Made by a program: the position numbers and the translations under genes
Notes under the pieces: model-generated
What the model was told of the DNA's origin: nothing
Database searches by the model: none
The model's input: the letters and a program-made list of their open reading frames with translations, nothing else
Source: Crambe crambe
Lineage: Eukaryota > Porifera > Demospongiae > Poecilosclerida > Crambeidae
Direction of reading: 5' to 3'
Length of the DNA: 64,000 nt
Assembly: GCA_963924555.1 (NCBI GenBank)
Contig: OZ004589.1
Coordinates: 372,001-436,000 of the forward strand
Shown: positions 55,101 through 64,000 of the stretch, one piece after another
How positions within the stretch are numbered: position 1 is the first letter of the stretch
Layout: the number at the start of each line of letters is the position of its first letter

Positions 55101-56410
55101 ACGTCTGTGCTACCAGTAATCCTTGTCAGAATGGAGGAGTGTGCTACGTGCAGCAACTTGAAGGGCAGGAGGTTACTCGCTGCAACTGCAGTGCTCCTTT
55201 CACAGGCCAAAACTGCTCCAACAGTGAGTAATGATTTCCCTGTTGCAGAACTAGAGGAATCAATTGACTTTGTTTATTTAGGAATGACGCTAACTGAAGC
55301 ATTCATCTCTCCCTCTGGCTATCTTCAGTTTAGCAATCGGAGTATTCTTTTTGATATTGGAAGGTAATAACCATAAAAGTCTGACATGAACTTTTAATCT
55401 ATTTCCTCATTCTTTAGGCTCAATGTATCTACTGCTGTTGTCATGACAGTAAGAGTAGCCACGCCCGATGCTTTGAATGGACTGCTGTTCTTCATGGGAC
55501 CAACTGTAAGAATCTAGACATCTTCCATGTTAGCTATATATTCTGTGCAAAGTTAACATAGTATTCTGCAGGCTGGCTCAGTGTTTGACTTCATTCAAGT
55601 AGGTCTCAGTCGAGGTTATGTCTTGTATAGGTAAGGCAGTCTCTGCTCTCCAAAGACTAGTGCAGTATTTTGAATGGACACTATTTTAGATTTGACCTGG
55701 GACATGGAGCAGCTTCTAATATTTCTTCACGAGAACCGCTTGAAGTAGGGAGGGAGTACACCATCATGTTTGATAGGTGAGTCAGAGTGTCCGAGTCATG
55801 GATGACCCTGAAATTGCTTCTCGTCTCCCTCTCCCTCAATTTGTCTTCGCAGGCAGGACAAAAGAGGTGTCCTCCGTGTGAGTGGGCAACAGGAAGTTGT
55901 TGGATTTTCTTCCCCTCCGGCACGCTATCTCAATTTATTCAAAGACGAGCGTTTTGTGCTCTATTTAGGTATAATAATTAATTATATTCAGGCTAAGAGT
56001 GAATCCAATTCTACAAAGAAGTGGTTCCATCATAGCTATGTAGTAAAAATAATATTAGAGCTGGTTCAATGACTCTTATACGGAGATTGAGTGCTCTGAT
56101 CTCATGAGTTGATAGCTAAGTGGTACACATCATGATTTGGTTTTGCAGATAGCTCTGTAGCTAGTTACAGGCCTACAACTATAGCTATGACTCCATTATA
56201 TATCACTTCACCATCTCTTTAGGTGGTGAACCAAGCTCCAGTTCCACCACCACAAGAATACAAAGACTGATTCCTCACCACTCAGGGTTCAGTGGATGCA
56301 TTTCACAAGTGGCCCTAGGACCACTCACATCACCTCCACTAACACAACTCAACCTAGCAACCGCACAGTCAGCAAAATTAGTTTCACAATGTGCCGCTAG
56401 CAACTCATAA
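46131..56410 (+). CDS. Secreted somatomedin-B / multi-EGF / laminin-G protein
   Basis: Twelve exons: 46131-46197, 46480-46623, 46958-53482, 53573-54036, 54192-54369, 54444-55223, 55282-55363, 55418-55505, 55572-55630, 55690-55776, 55853-55968 and 56223-56410. Predicted 2925 aa. Exon 1 is a signal peptide (MNRRTLIAVFLESFLLILIL). Exon 2 is a single somatomedin-B domain with eight cysteines (CDHACHPRGDCCSDI). Exon 3 is 6525 bp encoding about 57 EGF modules, many calcium-binding (DIDDC). Then come LamG1, one EGF, LamG2, two EGF and LamG3, the last spread over six small exons. No transmembrane helix or anchor signal precedes the TAA, so it should be extracellular. The EGF/LamG alternation resembles Eyes shut/Crumbs-type proteins, but SMB at the N-terminus and absence of a membrane anchor differ from Crumbs. 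Partner unknown. Confidence 0.92.
50071..52890 (+). repeat. Five tandem copies of a 564-bp five-EGF unit
   Basis: Unit starts at 50071, 50635, 51199, 51763 and 52327; a partial sixth starts at 52891. Each unit encodes five EGFs with first cysteine contexts of the types NNG, DDCENVTC, DDCDGVNC, NDCIGN and DDCEGVEC. Copies 3 and 4 are nearly identical over their whole length. Confidence 0.95.
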
Positions 56411-56508
56411 CGATTAGTTTACATGTTATTTCATTATGCATAGCTATAGCTAACACTTTAAATTCATCAACTACATAACTGTCAAAGGCACACAATATTG
56501 ACTTATTA
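56411..56508. other. Convergent 98-bp gap
   Basis: 98 bp between the stop of the EGF gene (plus) and the stop of receptor D1 (minus). AT-rich, no gene. Confidence 0.7.
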
Positions 56509-59428
56509 CTATATTTGGTCAGTTTTTTGCTGCTGAATTGGGAGGTATGCAGGACAAGGTGTTAACTTGAATCTCTCTTCAATGGGTACTTCGTACTCTC
56601 GTGGTCGAACTCTATCAGTAATAACTTCATAGTCCTCAAGTGGCTGATCTTGAGCTCCTTCATATTTTTGTGTTCGAATTCCATCAAGAGGCACTTCATA
56701 GTCCAGTGTTGGAACTCCATCAGTGGGTACTTCATAGTCCAGTGTTGGGACAAGGGGTACTTCATAGTCTAATGAAACACCATTGATGGGTGTTTCATAA
56801 TCAAGTGCCGGAACTCCATTGGTAGTGGGGACTCCACCCTGTGGTATTTCATACTCCCTTGGTGACTCAGGAACCTCAGTGTATGCATGAGTATCAAGGT
56901 TCTCACTCTCCTCGTACGAAGTGTGATGGTTCAGTGCTTGATTTGCAGTGTTCACTTCGTCATTGTCTCCACTGCTGGTAACACTACTCTTTTTTGATTT
57001 CCTAAAGATATAACTATAGATGCTTAATAATTACCTCATTCTAAGAATTTACTTTATTGCTGGTTTTTTCCGAATAATAATCACAATAATGACGACTATA
57101 ACAACTGTAACAATGAAGACCAGCATGATGATGATGATTCCAACTGTGACACCAGCACCAGAGGGGGAAGGGGTTTGGGTAGGGGGAGTGGTGAGCGCTG
57201 TACCGGGTGTTATGGCAGGTGGAGGAACTGTGGGTGTAATTTGTAATTTGAAAGTAGTCATACAAAGTTTCATACTTAATGGTGCACGTTGCTATACGAT
57301 AAAGTTAGCACAGTGGAATAAGCTGGTTGGCTGTTTGATTACATGCCAAGCAAGTAACTCCATCTCAGCATATGTGTGATGACTCTTCCACTGACAACCC
57401 TTACAGTAGCAAAAATATTCCAACTGCACTCCACTACGCTTATAGACATTGCTAGCTTAGCTTCTTTGTTTCGTCTACAAGTTATTTTTTCTACTCGGTT
57501 TTGAATAATGCAGTCAGAAAATAACTGATAAAACCACATTCCTTGTGGTGAACAGTTAAATTAATGAGCCATGCATATCTTTAGAATTACGGAATAGATC
57601 ATCACATTAGCTATATATACCTTGAAATATTTCACTGATTCTTTCAAAACATGATCCATTCATAAATTCCAAGGAAACATTCAGTGTTAAATTGTCTTGT
57701 TGGGCATCGATTAAATGAGAAATGTTGAAAGTAAATCTCTTTGAAGTATCATTAAGAAATACTCCATTGTTTTGTTGTCCAGACACAGATAATGAAGCAT
57801 TCACTGCTACAGTATTCCTATTCATCACAACATCATCTATAACCTGAATGTAAATAACAACTAACCTTCATCATTGGCATCAGAGTAGTTAAAGCTAAAC
57901 CAAATGATGATGTATTAGGTAGTAGGCATGTGAGCTGCTATACTGATAATGCACATCTATTATATACACTATACATTATAGTTACAATATAATTAGATTG
58001 CTGGTCATGGTGTTTAACTTGATTAGTTAATTATCATTGCATGATTGATGCCACTGGTATAGGACTAGCTACTGTATGTGGCAATTATTTTCACTGGTTT
58101 ACCTGCCATGTGACTACTACTGCAACTAATCCATTAACTCCATACATGTAGGACACTGAAGGTGTACCAGGGAACAACACTGTATAATAATAACAAACCA
58201 TCATCACAGCACATGTCATGCTAGTATTTGGACTGGGAAGACAACTGGATGACTGTCAGGCCATAATAGGCCAAGGGGGAGATGTGTAGGGCATGTACAG
58301 TAACATGAGGGGAAAGTGATTGAGATGCGCTATTTCATCCATTGTATTTCATCCATCATTAATCTTGGGGTAGGTGGAATACATTCCTGTGACCATTGCA
58401 GGTTGGCTATCAGAAGGTTTGGAGGAATATGTGGATACTCAACGTTTTATACAACTGCATGCATTACATGATCAGGTGTCCTTGTAAGCCACTACCTATT
58501 TCTCATTCCCTATGAATAACCCTATGATAATATTATAGGTGGCTAGTATAGAAGGAATTAATGCTGTAGCTACTACATATACCCTTTGGAATTTGTGGGT
58601 TATAGTTGACAAGTACACTTGAAGCAGAAAAGGCAGTTGTAGTTGATCCATTAAGCGAATACATCCTCTGTTGACAAAAGTTCTGAGGTGGGCAATATAT
58701 AGTTGTGGCATTACGATTACCAATACATCTAAGAGACGGAGTGCTGAGATTTGTTATAATAAATGAATCCACACATTGTCTTGCTCTCTGCGGAGCTATG
58801 CTAATATTCACACTCAGGTCTGAGAGTGGATGTTCACTTGATGGAGTATTAACACTAAGAGTCCAAGAAGAAGCATCTATATATTCATGAAAAAAATAAT
58901 ACAATAGTTATTCTTATAAGATAATGCATAGCTAGCAATAGTAGCTACTTACCTATAAATGTTGCTTGTACAGACTGTACATTGATGCGGGTATTGTTGG
59001 GGGAATCTTGACATATCACATTGGTAGTTCCAATGGATGGTGTACCAATAACAGTGGCATTAGTGATTATAGCACTTCCATTAACAAATCCAGCAAAAGA
59101 GAATGATCGATTTTGAGAAAGAAGATTTTGTGGAGTTATTAATACTGTAAAACTATCTGAAGCATTAGTTTCAGAGCTGATGTTCCAATAATGGGATGCA
59201 TTGTTTACAGTACAAGTGAAGACAACTAGCTCGCCAGGACAAGAGAAGTTTCTACCATGCTGCACATGACTGGACCACTGAAGTTCAGCAGCCCTCACTA
59301 AGGAGAGAGCATTGTGTTGTGTTATCAGCTATGCCCCTAGCTAATAGCTCATTGCATAACTATAGTAGCTATAACATACCACATTGGAAAACTTCAATCA
59401 AGAAAAGGAAGAGAGTCAAAGTAGTCAT
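56509..59428 (-). CDS. Type I membrane receptor D1 with YxxP-repeat tail
   Basis: Seven exons: 59380-59428, 58953-59297, 58583-58876, 58103-58179, 57621-57843, 57053-57227 and 56509-57001. Predicted 551 aa. Signal peptide MTTLTLFLFLIEVFQC; an N-glycan-rich ectodomain of about 310 residues with Ig-like Cys spacing; a Thr/Pro stalk; a TM helix of Ile/Val in exon 57053-57227; and a tail of about 164 residues. The tail has six YxxP motifs (YEIP, YETP, four YEVP) plus YTEV and YEVI. YxxP is the binding motif of Crk-family SH2 domains in Cas proteins, so a phosphotyrosine docking role is inferred. The gene has the same TM-to-tail intron phase (2) as D3, so it belongs to the same cluster. No orthologue was recognised. 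Confidence 0.8.
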
Positions 59429-59679
59429 TCCGTAACTATAAGGCCATACGAAATAGACTGCTTGCACGCATCCAATTCCAAATCCACATCGGACCTCACT
59501 ATCTTGTGGAACGGTTCCGGGACCGGAACGGAATTTTCACTGCGCACGCGTATGCGCATGAGCAGTATGAGTTAACAGTTGTGTATTATACACAACTTAT
59601 GTTTAACAGTTGTGTGTATTGAAGTATAACAGAGCTTAACACTGGAAAGTTGTTAGTACAAATTCACTGACTTGTAAGC
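59429..59679. promoter_or_regulatory. Upstream region of D1
   Basis: 251 bp between the D1 start and the D2 tail exon. It contains a CG-rich patch GCGCACGCGTATGCGCATG at about 59543-59561 (NRF1-like) and a perfect short hairpin, GTTGTGTATTATACACAAC, near 59579. The roles are inferred. Confidence 0.45.
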
Positions 59680-60861
59680 TCAACATACGTCTGCTTCCTC
59701 CTCCTCATCCTCCTCCTCATGAGAATGCATTTGATGTTGTGTGTTCAAATACTCACTTAACTCAAGATTCCCTTCAGTGAGAACTTCATGCTCTTTAGGT
59801 TGGATCTCTGTGTACACATCACCATGGTAATCAATCTCCTCACACAATTGAGGGGTTGATACTGAGCCGTATGCTTGATTGGCAGTGATGTCTCTGCTGG
59901 AAGTAGTGTCTCTGTTGGCAGTAGTGTTCATTTCCAATGCAGACTGTGGTGTTTTCCTGCATGAAATAAAAAAAAAACACAATAGCTAGCTAGCTACAAC
60001 TAAGTATTTTTAGTTATTACTTTGTTCTTCTGAGTGAAGATCATAATGACAATATAATGACAGTCACAGTCATAGCTAATGAGGACCAACACAACAATGA
60101 TGATGACTGCTGCTATCACAGCTCCAGTACTGCCACTCCCTCCTCCTCCCTGGTTAGTGGTGGATGGAGCAATAGTGGATGTACTGTGTGTAGTTCCTTA
60201 TGAAGAGGAACATATTTACTCTCATGCAATATACTAAACTAGGTATATTCCGACTCTTTAATTCTTCACCAGATACCCAACCCACTACTTCTTCTGTATC
60301 TACTATTCCTACCATTTCTGCTCCCACTACAAGTACTCCATCATCTAATGTCGATGCTTACCATGCATCCTGACAGTGTGATTCATTGCATTGTTCATGT
60401 CAGGCACCACACAGGTGTAGGTTCCAAGTGGTATCATGGCATTATTCCTGCAATTCAGACGAACTTGATGAGTGTAGCCAGTCCTAGTGATATCACCAAA
60501 TCTACCACGAGGGACTATGGTACCATTAGGGAAGTACTACTCCCCCACATTTCCTCCATCGCTATTCCTACAGCAGTTAGTGTTGACATTGGTAGTGATG
60601 CACACAAGAGAAGATCCAGGATCAGTATTATTAGGTACAGGTAGGGCCTCCCCAATATCAGTGATGAATACAATATCATCTGATTGATACACTTTGCCAC
60701 TCAAGGTAAAGTAGAGTCCTGTGAGAACTGGAATTGATCACTTAATTAGTGGATTATTACTACTTAGCTATACCTTGACAGTTGATGGTGTGTTTAGTTC
60801 CTAGTATTAGTAGTACTAGAGTTAGAGCAGGCACCAACCTGCAACTCCACCATACTAGCAT
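59680..60861 (-). pseudogene. Broken receptor D2, paralogue of D3
   Basis: Exon-like blocks: signal peptide 60774-60861, Ig-like 60362-60727, TM 60022-60196, tail 59680-59956. Compared with D3 it has an in-frame TAG at 60537-60539 where D3 has Trp (GEW-YFP), a 4-bp and a 2-bp insertion in the TM segment, and an 8-bp loss just before the donor. The net effect puts the tail exon out of frame. The tail, read in its own frame, is still 92 codons long and D3-like, but its first ITAM-like Tyr is Cys (QLCEEIDYHGDVYTEI). The stalk and second Ig exon of D3 are missing in this orientation. The D2 copy most likely cannot make a full receptor. Selenocysteine or editing rescue has no support. Confidence 0.8.
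60268..60353 (+). other. Ser/Thr/Pro exon-like block in opposite orientation inside D2
   Basis: On the plus strand, after TTCACCAG, an open block reads TQPTTSSVSTIPTISAPTTS and on to SSN before a GT. This composition matches the stalk exon of D3, which is on the minus strand. It may be an inverted stalk exon. Confidence 0.35.
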
Positions 60862-61250
60862 GATCGTTAATAGATCTTACATGTAGCCACAGCGAACTAG
60901 CTAGCTAGTTACTACTGTAGCCTTCAGTGGGTATACATTATGTACGACTTATATGTATAGCTAGTTATGTTAACTAATATTTGTGGCTACAGCTGCAGCA
61001 TTAAGGTTATCATAATGTTATTGTATGGATCTGAGCCATCATGTACTTTACCTTTACACAGTAGCTACCTAACTAACTACATTAGTGTTTACTCATGGAG
61101 TATTGTAACACATGGATGCCAACATACGTACAATACAGGGTAAAAAATAGATTCATTTTGATTGTTAATATTCGTTCAAATAACTATGCTCTAGCTACTA
61201 GCACACATATAGTTATGTATACTGAGACATCTATCTGTTCCATGTATTTA
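60862..61250. other. Spacer between D2 and D3
   Basis: 389 bp, AT-rich with AGCTAGCTAG runs; no coding sequence seen. Confidence 0.6.
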
Positions 61251-63209
61251 TCAGTTGCTTCTTCCTCTTGTCGAGTCTGTGGTAGCTAGTGTTGAAACAT
61301 AAGCAGGACACTCACTCAACTGGAAGTTCCCTTCAGTGGCAGCTCCATGTTCTTTAGGCTGGATCTCTGTGTACACATCACCATGGTTATTAATCTCCTC
61401 ATACAGTTGAGGGGCTGACACTGAGCCATATGCTTGATTGGCAGTGATGTCATAACCTTTACTGCCGGTAGTAGTGTTCATTTCCAATGCAGACTGTGAT
61501 GTTTTCCTAAAGTAAAAACACTGTAGCTAACTATGTCAGTTAGTGCTTTCAGTTAGCTATTACTTTGTTGCTCTTCTCTTCTGAGTGAAGATCACAATGA
61601 CAATAATGACAGTCACAGTCACAATGAGGGCCAACACTACAATGATGATGACTGCTGCTACCACACCTCCCTGACTACCAGTACCACCACCAATAGGAGT
61701 GTTGGAGGTAGGGACATTGGAGGAGACAGTTGTGGATATAGGAGCCTCTGCAAGTACATGACTCACTCATGTGCATATATGTGTATGTATGTAAACATGA
61801 TAAAGACTGAGACTCACCATTTGTGAGAGTGATGGTGGCTGACACATTCTGTCCAGTGGTATCAGGTACCACACAGCGATATATCCCAGCTGGTAGTATC
61901 ATACCATTTTTAACATTTAAGTGTACTTGCTGCAAACTTCTATTCCTAAATACGCTACTACTTCCTGATGAAATCAATGTTTTTACCAAGGTGTCATTAT
62001 AAGACCACTCTCCAATGCCACTACCATCATTGATCTCTGTATTGTTATTATGTTCCCCCATGCAGCATTGAGGATTGACATTATTGGTGACACACGTCAA
62101 AGGTCCTCGTCTTGCAGCAGCATCAATGGAAAGTAGGAACACTGTTTCACCATTATCATACCGTGTACCCCTCAGCATAAAGTAGAGCTCTAAATAGAGA
62201 GTGAAGGTGCATGGTCACACTCAGTTTGATCCCCACACTAACTGTACTGTGACTGACCTTTACTGGATTCTGTCGTCATGGCCACAGTAGTGGGAGGAGT
62301 GGGAGTAGTGGGAGTGGGTGATGTGGTAGGGGAGGTGAGAGGTGGAGCACTGCTTGGAGTGGTGGGTGGAGGACTGCTTGGAGTGGTGGGCGGAGCACTG
62401 CTTGGAGTGGTGGGTGGAGGACTGCTTGGAGTGGTGGGCGGAGCACTGCTTGGAGTGGTGGGTGGAGCACTGCTTGGAGCAGCAGTTGTGGTAGGTACAG
62501 TAGTAGGCTCACTAGTGGGTGTGGCTACAGTGGGTTTTCCATAAACTAATTGTTTATCTGGGAAGAACCAGCTAGCTACAAAATAACTACTAGATGCTCA
62601 CCAGATATTATTATAGTGGCAGTGTGATTCATTGCACTGTTCATATCAGGCACCACACAGGTGTAGGTTCCAAGTGGTGTCATGGCATTATTCATGCGAT
62701 TCAGACGAACTTCAAGAGTCCAACCAGTCCTTATGAAGTCATCATTTGGATTATCTCTTGAACGAGGGACTATGGTATCATTAGGGAAGTACCACTCCCC
62801 CAGAGCAGGTCCATTAGGATTATTAACACCTCTACAGCAGTCAGTGTTGACATTGGCAGTGTTGCACACAAGAGAAGATCCAGGATCAGGATCAGCCACT
62901 ACACCAATCTTCCCAATATTAGTGATGAGTACAGTGTCACCAGGGAGATACACAACACCACTCAAGTTGAAGTACAGTCCTGTGCTGGGAGCTGTAGGAT
63001 CTGGAGCAATCAAATTAGACAATCACCTGACAGTAGCTGATGCTGATCATACCTTGAGCTCTGACCCTTTGGACTGAATTATCATTAGCTATCGTCTACT
63101 TACCTTGACAGTTGATCTGATGCTTTGTTCCTAGTACTGTTAGTAATGCTAGAGTTATAGTGCATGCAGGCACCAACCTGCACCTTTGCCAAACTGAGAA
63201 TGTTAACAT
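61251..63209 (-). CDS. Type I Ig-like receptor D3 with ITAM-like tail
   Basis: Six exons: 63104-63209, 62602-63000, 62258-62545, 61818-62189, 61564-61747 and 61251-61506. Predicted 534 aa. Signal peptide to about residue 35; Ig-like domain 1 (36-168) with DCCRG, GEWYFP and YTCVVPD; a Thr/Pro/Ser stalk with PSSAPPTT repeats (169-264); Ig-like domain 2 (265-388) with QCCMG, GEWSYN and YRCVVPD; TM helix (VVAAVIIIVVLALIVTVTVI); and an 85-residue tail. The tail holds AYGSV and then YEEI-x6-YTEI, which fits the ITAM consensus Yxx(I/L)-x6-8-Yxx(I/L). By analogy it could recruit tandem-SH2 kinases of the Syk type; this is inference. Ligand unknown. Every junction keeps frame. Confidence 0.82.
62338..62482 (-). 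repeat. 24-bp repeats encoding PSSAPPTT in the D3 stalk
   Basis: About six in-frame copies of a 24-bp unit (plus-strand core GGAGTGGTGGGTGGAGCACT) alternate between Ala-Pro-Pro and Pro-Pro-Pro versions. They are likely O-glycosylated and variable in length. Confidence 0.92.
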
Positions 63210-63754
63210 TACTAGCCAGTGTAGATCATCTCTTAGCCAATAGATACTTTATAGATGAGTATATAGTTTGTTTGTGGCTAAAGGTTATCATAACGCTACC
63301 ATATAAAGTACGTTTTAGCTAGTTGTTGTGTTTGAGCAATGATCTGAGTCATCTTACATATACCTCATATAATGTAGTATAATCATGTAGTCTACTGACA
63401 TGCAACACATGGATGCAACTTATGAATGTGGTATCTAGCAATACCAAATTGTTGTGGGAAAAAAATTTAAATGTGTGCTTCCTGCACTATCTATGTAGCT
63501 ATATAACTGACTATGGTCCATCTGTCCATGTATCCACCAGATGTCAAGAAATGAAATAGCCTGGGAACGAGGCTATGCATGTTTACTGCTGGAGTATCTA
63601 CTATACTGAGACAGGCACTATGTACCCATCAGTTGCTATACTTAGCTAAAAAATGACTGAAAATTTACTTGAAAGTATACTGAAATGTTATACACTCAAC
63701 GTTGGAGGTTATGTTTTACAGTTAACTATGTCAGTTAGGATTGTTAAATTGCTT
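63210..63754. other. Spacer between D3 and D4
   Basis: 545 bp upstream of D3 and downstream of the D4 stop. I looked for a tail exon like those of D1-D3 on the minus strand and saw none. Confidence 0.6.
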
Positions 63755-64000
63755 TCAGTCATTGCTTTTTGTTGCTGGTGCTAGTCTCTCCAGATTGAAG
63801 ATCACACAGGCAATAATGAGCGCAACGAGGACCAGCACAAGAATGACGATTGCTCCCAGCACAACTCCAAGAGTAGTGCCACTCAATCCAATGAAACTAG
63901 GAGCTGCACAGGCAAAGAGAGAAATCAGAATGAGAACTGAATCATGTCCTGAACATGTCATGGGTGGGTGGAGCTCATATAGTATGGGTAGGAGGAGCCA
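63755..64000 (-). CDS. Receptor D4, 3' terminal exon (partial)
   Basis: Terminal exon 63755-63903, with the rest of the gene beyond the right edge. It encodes a short Ser/Gly linker, a TM helix (VVLGAIVILVLVLVALIIAC) and a cytoplasmic stub ending LAPATKSND before TGA. In D3 the matching point (GCAACAAA|GTAATA) is a splice donor leading to the tyrosine-motif tail. In D4 the GT is absent, so translation runs on to a stop after nine codons. D4 would therefore be a receptor without signalling motifs, or a degraded copy. Confidence 0.65.
   Translation of the reverse strand, partial: WLLLPILYELHPPMTCSGHDSVLILISLFACAAPSFIGLSGTTLGVVLGAIVILVLVLVALIIACVIFNLERLAPATKSND

Noticed and set aside
55224..55255. 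A 23-bp intron before AACTAGAGG in the EGF gene
   Set aside because: Too short to splice. The acceptor at 55281 gives a 58-bp intron and a normal LamG start.
59579..59597. Transcription terminator hairpin
   Set aside because: The perfect hairpin GTTGTGTATTATACACAAC exists, but rho-independent terminators do not apply to nuclear animal genes. It may be chance or a cruciform-prone site.
62278..62544. A Gly/Val-rich frame on the plus strand
   Set aside because: Antisense of the D3 stalk repeat; no splice or start context.

Overview
The window is nuclear DNA of a metazoan. Genes have many short GT-AG introns. The encoded proteins include a two-domain receptor tyrosine phosphatase with Ig and FN3 repeats, an EGF/laminin-G protein, the ciliary protein IFT25, the KICSTOR subunit KICS2 and USP24. 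Very compact packing, tandem Ig/FN3/EGF arrays, Calx-beta domains and abundant AGCT-rich spacers suggest a demosponge. That placement is an inference from gene content, not a proven identification.

Layout, left to right. (1) <1-4783, minus: 5' part of a secreted or membrane Ig-superfamily gene whose first Ig domain is interrupted by a long Ser/Gly repeat. (2) 4982-9163, plus: KICS2. (3) 9362-24650, minus: a 42-exon LAR-type receptor protein tyrosine phosphatase, predicted 3568 aa: signal peptide, 2 Calx-beta, 10 Ig, 15 FN3, membrane-proximal domain, TM, PTP-D1, PTP-D2. (4) 24651-26703: spacer with a weak multi-exon candidate. (5) 26704-40657, minus: USP24. (6) 41123-41692, plus: IFT25/HSPB11. 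(7) 41971-44564, minus: PRMT3. (8) 44658-45792, plus: LEPROT/LEPROTL1 (endospanin). (9) 46131-56410, plus: a secreted somatomedin-B / about 57 EGF / laminin-G protein, predicted 2925 aa, with a single 6.5-kb EGF exon. (10) 56509-64000, minus: a tandem cluster of type I membrane receptors with tyrosine-motif tails. It holds D1 (pYxxP-like repeats), D2 (a broken copy), D3 (ITAM-like tail) and D4 (3' exon only; tail lost).

The housekeeping genes are arranged as close head-to-head or tail-to-tail pairs: 198 bp between the start codons of gene A and KICS2, 93 bp between PRMT3 and LEPROTL1, and 465 bp between USP24 and IFT25. The cell-surface genes flank them and carry clear signs of recent tandem duplication: a three-exon FN3 cassette x3, a 564-bp five-EGF unit x5, and the receptor cluster.

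Splice junctions were assigned by hand from GT/AG sites, reading frame and family similarity. For the phosphatase, KICS2, IFT25, PRMT3, LEPROTL1, the EGF gene, D1 and D3, every junction keeps frame and the coding total is a multiple of three. The strongest novelty candidates are the receptor cluster with an ITAM-like tail and a decaying neighbour, and the Calx-beta-bearing receptor phosphatase next to a split-Ig paralogue.
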